From: Monomorium pharaonis | Taxonomy: Eukaryota > Arthropoda > Insecta > Hymenoptera > Formicidae | DNA length: 64,000 bases | Reading direction: 5' to 3' | Assembly (NCBI RefSeq): GCF_013373865.1 | Contig: NC_050476.1 | Coordinates: 15,295,197 to 15,359,196, forward strand | Shown here: in pieces, positions 46,011 to 57,836 of the stretch | Layout: the number at the start of each line of letters is the position of its first letter | Position numbering within the stretch: position 1 is the stretch's first letter | Made by a program: the position numbers and the translations under genes | Notes under the pieces: model-generated | What the model was told of the DNA's origin: nothing | What the model saw: the letters and a program-made list of their open reading frames with translations, nothing else | Database searches by the model: none

Positions 46011-46829
46011 GAATCATCGATATGGGTACTTATTATTGTCTACATATACCTATATATTATAAACTGTCGCAATTATATTATTTTTTATAAAAGCAATTAA
46101 ATTTTGCAAAACATATTAAAAATAAATAGCATTAACTTATTTACTTATTAATTTCATTGTTAAATTTAACTTTTTCCATAACCTTTATAATTTGATGGAA
46201 ATTGCGATCTATTTAGCATTAAGACTTTGAAGCGTTCAAATGGTTAATTTGACCATTTTGAAATTATTTCCAAGATATCTAAATGTTTTCTTAAAAAAGT
46301 TCTCTTAAAGTTGAATATAATATGCTTATATAATATGCTTATGCCTTACGCCTTAAATCTCATTGTATAGACACCGCTTTAGACCGTGTCTAAAATACGT
46401 CTTAATGATGTTTTTATGTCCCGATTTTGGATGTGTGCTGTCTGGGAAAATAATCGTCAGATCATGACTGAAATATGACTTCGAAATGACGTCATCATGA
46501 CGTCAATTTTAGGTCATGGAAAAAAATGGTCATTTTGACGACATATGACCAGATATGACCATTTTGGGACGTGGGCTTGCTACCTGGGTATGTACTACAC
46601 TTGTTTAAATATTAGTGTAAAGCGTTGTCATTTATAATAAATTATGAAAATCCTAATGCGCCACAGTAATAATATTATGAGTTAAATTGATAAGTTCAAT
46701 AAATACATCTTTTAACATTATATAACAATTTTATTGGCAATGTAACGTACGCGGGAACATTAAAACTAAAATTGTAATAATTATTTTAAAATTGAACCTA
46801 AATATTGGAATGCATGAGTATTGATTTCT

Positions 46830-47465
46830 TATTTGGTTGCTGGTATTATCAGGTCGATATCGGAATCAAAATCGATCGAGCATAGGGTTACACCCTGAGA
46901 CGAAACCTTTTTCCTTCACAAGAACATAAGTTTGCGTAGAGGAAAAATATGCGGCTTAAGTAGAGGGAAATTAAGTATAAATAAATGAGCCAAAAGCTCA
47001 GCGTCAGTCTTTAGTCGTCTTTTGTTGTCTTTAGTCTTTAATCAGAGTTTGAGTTTTAAAGCAAGAGTGCTTTAGAGCGAGTAAAACAGTCTATAGTCAA
47101 TTGCGATACTTTGCTCGGGTTAGTCCGACAGTTAATCAGTTAGTCTGGGGTTGTTGTGACCCTTAAGCGAAGTCCTTAGCGGACTTATCCTAAAAATTCA
47201 GCCTCAGTTTCGGTTTGTTGTTTCAAAATCAGATTTTCGGAATAAAGGTAACTTGATTTCTCTTTTAAGATCATTTTAAATTCTCTTCTAATTCTGTCGC
47301 TGCCATTTGTGTGGCAACAGATCAAATCAAACTCTGTCGCTGCCGAGAGCATTGGGATCTTTCGGGCCCTGTCGCTGACGTTAGCGTGGCAACAGACCTG
47401 AACCCTGAATCTACCTCAGGTGTGGCAACTGAGTATTATTAATTTTAATCTAACTCTAAAATATT
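46830..47465 (+). repeat. LTR-like sequence with repeated CTGTCGCTG modules
   Basis: A TATA-like AAGTATAAATAAATG at about 46973 is followed by an AATAAA at about 47241. Then come three modules of CTGTCGCTGmC with GTGGCAACAGA or a close word (about 47297-47395) and a fourth GTGTGGCAACTGAG at 47421. This order of TATA, poly(A) signal and terminal modules resembles an LTR. No second copy is seen in the window. Confidence 0.35.
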
Positions 47466-47469
47466 AAAT

Positions 47470-47718
47470 GCCCAAAAAGAGTGGTAGACATGTATTAAAA
47501 GATTAAGATATCAAATAAATCAAGCAATAATCTCAAATTGTGTTCCTCTGAAATTAATAACTGAATTAGATAAACTCTTGAGTCAATCTTCTGAACCGAA
47601 TAAATATAAACTCATCAGGATTGATTTTGAAATTAACTTTCCTCATTTAAAAAATATTAAGAAAACGGATCCTCGTTATCAAATTTATAAAATTCGTTAT
47701 CTCTTTGGTAAAGATTAA
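47470..47718 (+). pseudogene. Short lysine-rich ORF with a frame change, unknown
   Basis: ATG at about 47469 gives MPKKSGRHVLK, then a stop. A frame shifted by one base continues coherently as RLRYQINQAII through YQIYKIRYLFGKD to a stop at about 47716. It lies just downstream of the LTR-like sequence, where a gag start would be. I do not recognise a family. Confidence 0.3.
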
Positions 47719-48145
47719 TTTTTTCTCACAAACTTGTCCATCCCCGGGTAAATTACTTAAATGTATTGATCCAAAATAGACATTAAAATCAGAACGTGAC
47801 AGGCAACATTTTTTATAGAACTTATTATTTTGTAAAATTTATATTTTTCAAATATTTTGAAAGTCCGATCTATGTATAGAGATAAAAAGATAAAGTTTTT
47901 AATCAAATTAACCAAGTTAAAATGATTAAACTTAAATCATAATATCGTTTATTTACGGATATCATTTTTCCTACACAAATTTATTTTTCCTACGCAAATA
48001 ATGCATCGATATACCAGATATAATGGAAGTAAATAAAAAAGTGTCAAAATAGAATCAAGTTAAAGTCATTTTGTATCAATGACGAATTTCGAGTCAATTT
48101 GATTTCTTTTTGACATCAAATTGACTAATATGTGTTGCTTGGGCT

Positions 48146-48545
48146 CTATGTATTTTGAGCCGCTAAACACAAATCCGGTGTCAGAATTGCCCCACCATTT
48201 TCCGCGTGCAAAGCAATTATTGCAATTTTTAAGGTTTTTAAGCAACCTTTTTTATTTAAAGATATCATGATCTGGTCCGTGATACAGACTTTTTTTGTGG
48301 ATGGCTGCACTGCCGCACCAAAAAAACGGACCTGTGTCACGAGACTATGATATCTTGACGTATTTTGAGCCGCTGAACACAAATCCGGTGTCAGAATTGC
48401 TCCATCACCCACTATTTTCCGCGTGCAGCGAAATTATTACGATTTTCAAAGTTTTTTAGACCATTTTTTTATTTAAAAAAAAGATGTGTGATGGAGCAAT
48501 TTTGATAGCAGATTCGTGTTCACAACGTCAAAATACATAGAGATT
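48146..48545. repeat. Direct and inverted copies of a 45 bp module
   Basis: TATTTTGAGCCGCT followed by AACACAAATCCGGTGTCAG occurs at about 48150 and 48360 in direct order. A decayed inverse occurs at about 48492-48541 (GGAGCAATTTTGATAGCAG). The minus-strand ORF over this segment is a by-product of the repeats. Confidence 0.65.
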
Positions 48546-49005
48546 AACTAGTGGGGTCCCAGAGAAAGATTACTTTCTTTTTTTTGTGTGCCTGTGTTAG
48601 TGTTGCAGAATGCAAACTTTGACCTCTCATATCTTGAAGATAAAGAATGGGCTCAAATTTCTAGGGGATTAATGTCTTATATATAACTATTGTTTAGCAC
48701 CAAATTTAAGTCGGAATTTAAGGGTGGCAAAAGAAGCGATTTTTGGATTGCCTTACTCTTTACCTTTTAATAAAATGTGTGTATTGTTGTAGATTAGATT
48801 TTGAATTAATTTTAACAATTAAATTGAGTTATGATTTATTCAAAATAACTAATACTATTTTATTTACTATTTTATATATAAATAATTAATTCTATTTTTA
48901 CAAAATTTTATTCTCATAAATATATAAAATGACAAATAAAGATACACTTTACAATTAGTTACTATTCGAAATAATAAGTACATTGGTAACATAACATTAT
49001 GGTTT

Positions 49006-49274
49006 TCACATTATGGATTCAATTCCATGTTGTTCTGCCCAAGCTGGAAACTCATCAATGCCATAAATGAAGGCTCCCCAAGTAGGAAACAGAATAACTT
49101 GCACTATTAAACTATACATTGCCGGGAAACATCCGACGGCTATTAATATTCGAGTTTGTAGATGACCCGCGACGGTTATAATTGCATTCGGCGGCGTAGA
49201 AACTGGCATTCTGAATGCGTACGAACACGTCAGAGTCACTGGCATCATCAGATATAATGGATGTATCTTCATTG
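49006..49274 (-). CDS. Last exon of an SLC13/INDY-type sodium-coupled carboxylate transporter
   Basis: SLC13 proteins are membrane transporters that import citrate, succinate or related anions with sodium. The exon encodes about 89 residues: HPLYLMMPVTLTCSYAFRMP, VSTPPNAI (the conserved TPPNAI segment near the second helical hairpin), then a hydrophobic stretch (ILIAVGCFPAMYSLIVQVIL, a membrane segment) and FPTWGAFIYGI before a short tail and a stop at 49006. An AG splice acceptor on the minus strand lies at 49276-49275. There are no breaks. Earlier exons should lie at higher coordinates, but I could not find them. It is either the end of a live host gene or a lone duplicated exon. Confidence 0.7.
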
Positions 49275-50333
49275 CTACACACTTTAAAAAGGAATATAAG
49301 AATGTATAATAATCGAAACTCTTTAGTAAAAAACATTTGAAATAAATAAAGTAATAATTATAAAAAATACATTTAAAAAAATATTTTGTTGATTGCTAAA
49401 TAGTGTCAAAACCAGGAAGTGCAAACTCCTACCTTAAACAAGGGGACCGATGTATTGTGGTGCCGTCTACGCTTGCTCGAAAATAAGGAAATTAAAATGC
49501 GTCACGTAATAAAGAGAGGGGATAGTCTCAAATTGAAATAATCTGAAAAGCGCAGCAAGAGCAGCAAGAGAGGACTAACGGAAGACCAGGAATAATCAAG
49601 CCGATTAAGAAGATTGGGAAATTGAACGACTTAGTGTAAAAGCGATTAAACAGGTATTACGAATTATATTGTGTACTATTTAATTAAATTTGTATTATTA
49701 GCAGTGTCAACATAGTTTAACCCATTTAGGACCAAATGTCCACTATTTTTTCTCCACGTTCAACGCTCAAACATAGACGTCGTAGAAAAAAAACTCAGCA
49801 TAGCGTTCTTGATAATCTGAAATCTTCTCTTTCGAATGCCGGCGTCAAAATTAACGTACAAAGCAAGTAAAAAAAGTTATGGTTCCAAAAAGAGCAACAT
49901 TTTTTGACATTTTTTTCTAAAATTTCCATATTTTGGATGCAAAAATGTTTTGCAGGATCATTTCAATAGGGATAAATCATGGAATAGATATCTGCTCTTT
50001 CAAATCCTATTGCGATTTTTCAAAAATTCAACATGGCGGATTTAATATAAAGGTTAAAAAATGGAAAAACCGTATATAACCGAAATATTTTCGATCTTCT
50101 CGTTTTTTTCGTAATATCTCTTCAAATTATTTTAAAAATACATAAGCTTGTTATTTTATGTGAGTCGAGGTTATAATAATACATAATCAATACAAATAAT
50201 GGCGGTTCCTTTCAAGAAATGCGAGAAAAACATGATTTATCGCCAAATAATGGAGAAAAGCCATAAGCAAGTGTTCATATCTGGTATTTTATCATGCTAA
50301 CATCTATACATACACCTGTGTACATCAAATAAG

Positions 50334-50371
<38 letters not shown>

Positions 50372-50377
<6 letters not shown>

Positions 50378-52354
50378 AACCGCGCTTGCAAGCGACGGCC
50401 AACTTTGCCTCGTCCTTGATCGCGGTCCTGCGCCGCCCGGGTGTCGGGGCGACTGTTTCTCGTAAGGTTTTCCACAAAGATATTTGGTTGGGCGCCAGGT
50501 ACGTTAAGCGTACCACTCTACTCGTAATCTACGGGAGATTGCGCTCAAATTAACTAAGTCGCAAAAAGAACAAGCCTCGTAGGCGACCGGGGCGTTAGCG
50601 GCTCCGATAGCCAGCTACTCAACCCTAAAATGGCAGAGGCGGAGGTTCGACGCGGGCGGATGGAATCGGGAAGGCGAGAGAATTATTGAGACAACGTCGT
50701 AAATTTAACAATAAGATTAACAAATATATTTGACAACAAGTGATATAAAATGACAAGGTTTCGTTAAGCGGCAATGGTAATTCGCGCGTGGCACAAGCGG
50801 ATGACCGCTCGGAATTAAATTTGATAAACGCGGGACAGATCTGAAACGAGTTATTTTGCGTATGCGGGAATTCTCCGACTTGTCTACGCTTTATCCTGCG
50901 CCGTTAGTGGACACCAAACTCCCGATAGGATAACAGTGTCGCCAAGGACGATCGGGACGAACAGTAACTCCGAGTCCGCGCGACACGCGACGGATCCGTG
51001 CTCTTCCACACGTTACAAGATCTTGCGAATGATATGCGCGATAATTCTTATGAGCTAGCCAACGAGGCGGTACAGAACAATGAAAGGAAATTCGACGAGA
51101 GCGCAATTAATAGAGTTTCACGATGCCGGTGCGACAGATTAAATCAAATTTTAATAACAATAAATTAGAAATGCGCGACAATTCACAGCGCGGCTAATAA
51201 CTCGCGACACGACAACAGAACGAAATTACAATTGACTCGACTGCGGATGGGGACGCACACGCAACGTAATTGTAATACGGAAAGAACAGCACAGAGCGAA
51301 CTCACGCGGGCGCGATCAGGCGAAGTAACGATACTCTAATAAATGTGTGATTCTAATCTAATGACCACAAGATCGTAACAGATTCGTGACTCTCTCGTGA
51401 GTCGCCCAATCGCGAAATCGGTGGCTTTACAATTCCAATACGACGCTCGTCTCACCAAGCCGGCTCCTTCGTCTCGGCCTCATCCGGATCGGAAGGTTTC
51501 CGGCTCCTGCGTCCTCTTACACGATATCTCAGCTCGGGATCTGGATCGCACACACAATACAAGACAACGTCCGCAGCTCGAGTGCGGGATCCTAGATCCT
51601 GCGAGGACCGTTCGGCGACGCGCCCCACCTTGTCTCCGATACGCCGGGCCCTTATTGGCCGCGGTTTTCCGAAATTGATTTTCGCGCAACGCGCGGCGTA
51701 CACGCCGTCGCTGGCTGATCGATCCAAGCGCGATGGTCGATACTGTTGGGCCCCGTGCACGAGAATTTTGGCGCTTTCCTCTGCGGCAGATTCTTCTCTC
51801 CTTGCCGGGCGTATTCTCCGCCATCTGGACGTTATTTTCTCCTCGACGAGGGCGCATCATTGATTGCAGCTGTCGCCATCCCTGTCGGAACTCGTGCAGA
51901 ATCGGATTTGAAGTTGCTTTGTCGGGATGCCGGTCCTGCGCGCCTTCGCTGGATCCTGAAAGCGCGATTCGGCAGCAGTATCGGTATTCTTTCACGATAA
52001 AATTGTGGGCAAGATAAGGGCGGTATTACCTGCGGACCCCCACTCGAAAAGGGTCTTCTGCAAATCTCTCATTGTTAGTGCTCTCTCCAAGGATGTCCAC
52101 CATTGAGACGAGACGCCAGATTACACAAAATAAGTTTGTTTTGACCACCGAATTCCGCCACACTCGCGAAATAGCGCTCGCAAAAATCTTACAATTAGTG
52201 AACGAACAGCACACGGGACGACACACACAGAAAATATAACAGCACGTTTTCGCGTCCACTCCCGAGCGGGAGGACGCAGGATCCGTGTGATGTTAACGCG
52301 TGAGGACCATTAAGGCCCTTGTGACGGACAGCAGCCTGCGGCTGTCACGTCACA
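50372..52354 (-). repeat. LTR-like unit C, in a (TA)n tract
   Basis: On the minus strand it starts TGTGACGTGACAG with a GC-rich stem closing at CGTCACAAGGG, like units A and B, and ends GGTTACAACA. A TGGCGCCCAACC primer-site-like word lies about 130 bases before that end. AT dinucleotide runs border both sides. ORFs across it are not supported as genes. Confidence 0.5.
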
Positions 52355-52375
52355 ATATATATATACACACACATA

Positions 52376-53684
52376 CTACTGTGTCCAAAAAGTAAGGTAA
52401 CATAGCATTTATTTTGAAAAATTTTTATTTATGCTTCCAAATCAATTTCATCGCCTTTAAAGTAAATCCCCCCCCCCCACGATACAATGCACTTATGCCA
52501 ACACATTTTCCAATTTTCAAAACAGTTGTTAAAGTCGATTTCCGGGATGGCCTTCAGCTCTCTCTTCGATGCGGCTTGTATCTCCTCTATTGATTCAAAA
52601 CGGTGTCCCCGGAGCGGTCTTTTGAGTTTGCTGAATAGCCAGAAGTCGCACGGTGCCAAATCAGGTAAATACGGTGGTTGTGGAATGATATGGATCGAAT
52701 TTTTGGCGAAATGGTCACAAAGAATCAATGCAGTGTGAGGTGCATTATCGTGGTGTAAAAACCAAGAATTGTCTCGCCACAATTTCGGCCTCTTTAGGCG
52801 AATAGTCTCACGCAAACGACGCATAACGCTCAAATAATATTCTTTCTTGACTGTTTGACTCGGCGGAAGAAACTCAAAATGCACAACACTACGATAATCA
52901 AAGAAAATAGTCAACATGACCTTAATTTTTTGCGACTTTGGCGCGGTATTTTTGGTCTTGCCTCACCTTTAGCACGATATTCACTTGATAGATTGGTTGT
53001 TTCCGGGTCGTAAGCATAAATCCATGTCTCATCTCCCGTAATAATGCGTTTCATCTTGTCCTGATACTCAGAAAGCATTGTTTTACACACTTCAACGCGA
53101 CGATGTTTTTCCCAAAAATTCAGTGTTTTCGGTACCAATCGAGATTTGACGCGTTTGAGGCCCAAAACATTCTTTAAAATGGTATTGACTAAAACTTTTG
53201 AAATGCCAATATCATCAACAAGATCTCTAATTGTTAGTAGATGGTTTGCAAGCACCAAATCTTTGATTTTTTGGACGTGAGCTTTGTCGCTTGAGGCTGA
53301 TAGTCGTCCGGGACACTCTTCGTCTTCGACGCGTTCTCGGCCTTCTTGGAAATCTTTATACCACTTGTAAACATTTTTTTTCGACAAAGCCTCATCACCA
53401 AAGGCTTTCTGCACCATCCTCAACAAATCAGCAGCAGAAAATTCATTCCGCAAACAAAATTTAATGCAAATTCTTTGCTCAACATATTTAGACATTATAA
53501 AAATCGAAAAATTCACTTTTAGCAGCTCACAAAACGTATCTCAAACACTAATGAATATTTTGATGTGAAACTTGGCACGGATGTGAAAGGCAGCCCTACC
53601 AACCTAAAAATAAAAGCAATTCCCCAAATCCATTTTCGCGCGCAGTTTAAATTTAAATGTCACCTTACTTTTTGGACACAGTAG
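52376..53684 (-). mobile_element. Mariner transposon, TA-flanked
   Basis: Terminal inverted repeats CTACTGTGTCCAAAAAGTAAG are about 23-28 bases long and are flanked by TA on both sides (52374-52375 and 53685-53686). The length of 1309 bp is typical of mariner. It sits between LTR-like units C and D. Confidence 0.95.
52429..53495 (-). pseudogene. Mariner transposase (D34D type), broken
   Basis: The N-terminal region has the paired HTH segments (QRICIKFCLRNEFSAADLL, YKWYKDFQEGRERVEDEE, GRLSASS). The catalytic residues are IITGDETW (Asp about 53032), HHDNAPHT (Asp about 52748) and YLPDLAPCD (Asp about 52646). The spacing between the last two is 33 rather than the usual 34 residues, because one codon is missing just after NAP. 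A frame change in an A-run near 52920 splits the gene, so it is inactive. The start MSKYVEQ is the usual mariner start, preferred over the upstream ATG at 53516. Confidence 0.95.
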
Positions 53685-53689
53685 TACAT

Positions 53690-55575
53690 ATTAAGACGCT
53701 GCGGTTTCGCTGCGGCGTCGCAGCGTCCCTCCGCTGTCACAAGGCCCGAGCTTGCGCTAGCGAGAACGGCCGGGAGGTGCAGGAAGCGTATCGCGATCCT
53801 CGGCGGGCCACATTAGCGATATTATTTACGAATTCTAATTATATTCCTTTTTGTATTTTGCGTATCGGGCGCTTCACTCGGCGAAAACACCGAGGAACAC
53901 CGCACAGGACAAGGAATTTGGCATGGGCGGAGCAGCGGAAAATAGAGGACAGGGCCGAGGCATAGGACGATTACCGCAAGGGCATGGGACCCTCAGCGGG
54001 AGCCGCGAGGCAAGCGGCACGGCAGAAAACTAGACGAGGCGCCACATTGGAAAAGCCGACGAGGCTAGCAGCAGCGGAGGAACCTTCAGTTTTAATTAGC
54101 CTCTCGTATCGGCCCCGGGGAGATTATACTAACCGGAAAGTCGCCTGGAAGGGAGGATGATCAAAGGCTCCGCGATCGAAGGACGCCTCACGGAAATTGG
54201 GTCGCGTACGTCGTTAAGTGCGAGCTGTCGCAAGGCGCGTACTGCATACCCCTTATTGGCTGACGCCACGTAGCGCACCTCTGCGTGGGGAACACATTGA
54301 CTTGTGATCGAGCACCTCGCGTCTCGATCGCGCTCTTCCGCACCAGCTGTTCGTGATAGCGTATCGGTAGCCCGGCCGTCCTCGAATTCCTCTCGTAACG
54401 AGCGAAAGACGAGCGTTATCTGTGGAGCGAGGGCCTTAAAGAGGACTCAGAGGGACAAGGAAGTCGGTAAGGTTGCCCGAGACGCGTGTACAATCTTGTA
54501 AAGCTACTCGCGAGTCGGCGGATCGCGCTAGCGTTCTCGGAGCAAGCGCTTTAGTGCAGTGCACGAGGGCGTACTTCTTAGTGTTAGAACGATCGATCGA
54601 CTCCCATGCGCAGCGGGCCGTCAAGGACTCGTGGAGGCTAAAATTCGCGTATCGTACAGTTACGTTTGTCAAGCGCGCTCGCCGAGGATCGTGGCCCCGG
54701 ATCGTAGCGTTAGTGAAGAGCATTAATTCGCGGGAGAAGACGGGTAGCGCGACCGCCATAACGTTACACGCGCGAAATGCGTGTTATCCGGATCGTATTA
54801 CGTGCGTCGAGAATTTGCGCCGCGGTATCCGCGATTATGCGTGAGGCTCCGGCTCCTCCCGAGCTTTGTGTCAGTATCATTTCCATCAATTTCGTTTTGT
54901 GAATGTCGCGCCGTGGTCTCATTGTCATTTCATTTGCGTTGTGATCGCCGCATCCGCGTTCTCGCGTTACTTGTTGTCTCGCAGCTTGTCGTTGTCTTTA
55001 GACTTCGCGTCTTTGTCTAATTGGTTGTTATTTTCGCGCCTTTTTCTATGGTAATTATTTCATTCGCGCTTACCAGCTAATTCGGTTATTTTAGCGGTGA
55101 TTTCTATTGTCAAGCATTTCGATTATTCCTTCGCGAGTTCCGTCATTCGCGCGCTAAGCGAAACTTCTGCTGTACTTCTTTATTTTCTCATTATTATTTT
55201 TCTTGTTAATTTTTTTCGTTACAATAAACGCGCTGTTAATGTGTTTTACTCTAAGTCTACGTTAATTCTTATGCCGTTTTGTGTCGTCCTAATTAAACAA
55301 ACGTTCGCCTGTGGCCTACCGCCCCGCCCCTCTATCGAAATTGTCGCGGCCGATTAAATACTTCACACGAGCGTGAAGCGGGTGTTACTTTCGCGTTTGG
55401 ATTTGACACGACAAAGGTGCGTGTCTGGCGTCCAACATTTGTGATAAGTCCCACAGATCGCTCAGCGATAAATTAGGAGGCATTCGAGGAAACGTCTATC
55501 CTGCCTCCCCCTTTCGTACCGTTTTTGATCCGCGTCGCGATTCCGCACAGCGGAGCGCAAGGAAAACGCGTGACA
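53690..55575 (+). repeat. LTR-like unit D, opposite orientation to C
   Basis: It begins near GACGCTGCGG...CGCAGCGTC, a stem like those opening A, B and C, followed by TGTCACAAGGCCC. It ends CGCGTGACA before a (TA)n tract, with TGGCGTCCAACA about 140 bases before the end, in the same relative place as in unit C. Scattered ORFs (54304-55357) have no family signal. The exact start is uncertain because it lies beside the mariner and a CA/TA run. Confidence 0.4.
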
Positions 55576-55868
55576 ATATATATATATATATATTTTTTTA
55601 TGTACATAGATGTATGCGTAGATGCGAGCATGATGAAATACCAGATATGAACACTTACTTATGACTTTTCTTTATTATTTGGCGATAAGTGTTTTTCTCG
55701 CATTTCTTGAAAGAAACCGCCATTATTTGTATTGATTATGTATTATTATAATCTCGACTCAAATAAAATAACAAACTTGCGTATTTTTAAAGTATTTTGA
55801 AGGGATATTACGAAATAAAAGCGAGAAAATCGAAAATATTTCGGTTTTATACGGTTTTTCCATTTTTT

Positions 55869-57836
55869 GACCGCTATATTTATTTATTTATTTATTTATT
55901 TATTTATTTGAACAAACGGGAAAATGAATCCCTTTTTTACAGAATTTCAATTGGACATTTACAGTAGAGAATTCATTAATAATTTAAATAGGGGTAAACA
56001 TAGACGGTCGATGGGGCAAGGCAAACAGTGATCGTTTAAAAGTAATTATAGATCCATGATAAAAATCAACTCTAGATGAAATGGTATTTGCCTGTATACA
56101 AATCCTATTTATTGGTTTATATTTCCCATATAACGTGCAGTGCGATTTCACGTAAAATAATTCGCAGCTTCTAAGGGGCCTAGCTGGGACATGCCATTTA
56201 ATTTTTTCTAACAGTTTCGAACAAACAATATGCCCACAAATCAGTCCAAAAAGAAGCGTAAGATCCGAAACCGTTTTTCTATTCTCTAGTGACTGTAGTT
56301 TGAGCTTTTTTAGTATAAAATTATAATTATGACTATAATAAAGCATTGGGTTATCTGTATAAAAGCGGTGCTGGACGAGGCAAACTCTAGATGAGGTCTT
56401 ACCAGGGCACAATAAAGCAGTTTTTGCGTGTTAGACTTACGAAAGTATTTACAAGATCGCAGTACAAATCCAAGTTTCTTGTACGCAAGGGTAGTGAGAA
56501 GCAAAAAATGTTTCTTAAAGGACAAATCGGTGCAAAAAGTCACTCCTAGATCACGGACAGAGTCCACGCTCGATAGCAGAGCTCCGGTTAGGTAATAATC
56601 GGATAGTATTATGTTCGATGTCCGGACAAACCGAATAATATAGCACTTCTGAATATTTAATCGCAACTTGTTCGAGTCACACCACGAACTTAAACGGTGG
56701 AGATTGAGCTGTAGAAAGGCCGCGTCTTCAATGTTATTAATCTGGCGAAACACTTTAAGGTCATCCACAAATAGTAAAAAGTTTGAGTGTTTAAAAACTG
56801 TACTTATATCGTTTATGAATAGGTTAAATAATATCGGTCCTAAGTGCGAGTCCTGAGGAACTCTCGAGGTCGCACAAATACTTTTCGAGAGGCAGTACCT
56901 GTGATCTACCTTTGATCCAGCTCGACATCCACCCCAATAATTGTCCATCGATTTCTAAAGCGCACAACTTCGATATCAGAAGATCATGGTCAACACTATT
57001 GAAAGCTTTTTCGAAGTCGGTGTACATTACGTCGATCTGCGATCCTTCCTCAAGCACTGAATTTATAGTATCGTAATAGAGAACAAGGTTAATTGAGACT
57101 GAGCGACCAGCAATAAAACCGTGTTGCTCCTCGATAATTATATTTTTAAACAATAACGTAATCTTATTCGCAATAATGTTATCGAGTATTTTTGCCATGA
57201 CATTTTGTTTACTTATGGGTCTATAATTTCTTGGCCCTATTACCATTTTTAAATATGGGGGTCACTATGGATAGTTTCCAGGATTCAGGAAAAGTGCCGC
57301 TCGATAAAGACTTCCTGTACACCAGCCATAGCACTCTTGCCATTATAAAATTGCACGCCTTAAGAAAAACAGGAGGTATGCTATCCGGGTCCGATCCAGA
57401 ATTTGTTTGCAGAGTATTAATGCTATCGAATACTTCTCCGCTAGTGATATCAGTACCTTGTATACGTTGATCACACTCTAAATGTGTCGGAGTATCTCGT
57501 CCATCAGAAACAAGATACACCGATTCGAAGAAATCTGCAAAGCAATTAGCAATTTCCGGGGCATCCTCTAAGTTAGCACCATTATGGTATATATACGGTG
57601 GCAATGTACAAGAAGACTTCATGGAATTTATAAAATTCCAAAATGATTTTACGTTATATGATATCGCTTTCTCAGAATGCTTTACATAGTTTTTTAAGCA
57701 CAGTTTAGAGAGAAATCTGCATTGAGTTCTTAACCGCACAAAAACCAGATAGTCAGCATGACAACATGAGATTTTATATTGATAAAGAGCGGCCTTCTTC
57801 GCTTTCGTCAATGCTTTTAATGATTTAATCTGCCAT
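55869..57836 (-). mobile_element. 5'-truncated LINE with (AAAT)n tail
   Basis: The 3' tail on the minus strand is a run of AAAT units (55872-55910 on the plus strand). It splits the right arm of the palindromic element: arm sequence ends at 55868 (CATTTTTTGACC) and resumes at about 57837 (GTTGAATTTTTGAAA), matching continuous sequence in the left arm at about 50020-50075. Confidence 0.85.
55984..57836 (-). pseudogene. LINE reverse transcriptase, Jockey-like, broken
   Basis: Reading right to left: upstream RT linker (KALTKAKKAALYQYK, FWNFINSMKSS), PESWKLSIVTPIFKNGN (about 57280), then after a frame change near 57245 NYRPISKQNVMAKILDNII, MYTDFEKAFNSVDHDLLI (motif A) and a linker. After another frame change near 56900 come HLGPILFNLFIND (motif B) and FLLFVDDLKVF (FVDD active site, about 56780). 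The C-terminal part is spread over 56700-55984. The 5' part with the endonuclease is missing. At least three frame changes make it inactive. Confidence 0.85.

Larger units (their letters stand above)
44762..46582. mobile_element. TGACGTCA-rich inverted-repeat element
   Basis: The left end TAGCAAGCTCACGTC and right end GACGTGGGCTTGCTA are inverted copies with two mismatches, followed inward on both sides by CCCAAAATGGTCAT. Several TGACGTCA or close words occur near both ends (44815-44905 and 46490-46560). No transposase is seen, so it is non-autonomous. A solo LTR and a tRNA-like sequence lie inside. Confidence 0.6.

Noticed and set aside
48146..48412. Minus-strand ORF of 88 codons with an internal repeat
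   Set aside because: The repetition in the peptide mirrors the DNA module repeats; no independent coding evidence.
54304..55357. ORFs within LTR-like unit D
   Set aside because: Short, overlapping in several frames and without motifs; explained by the GC-rich LTR-like sequence.
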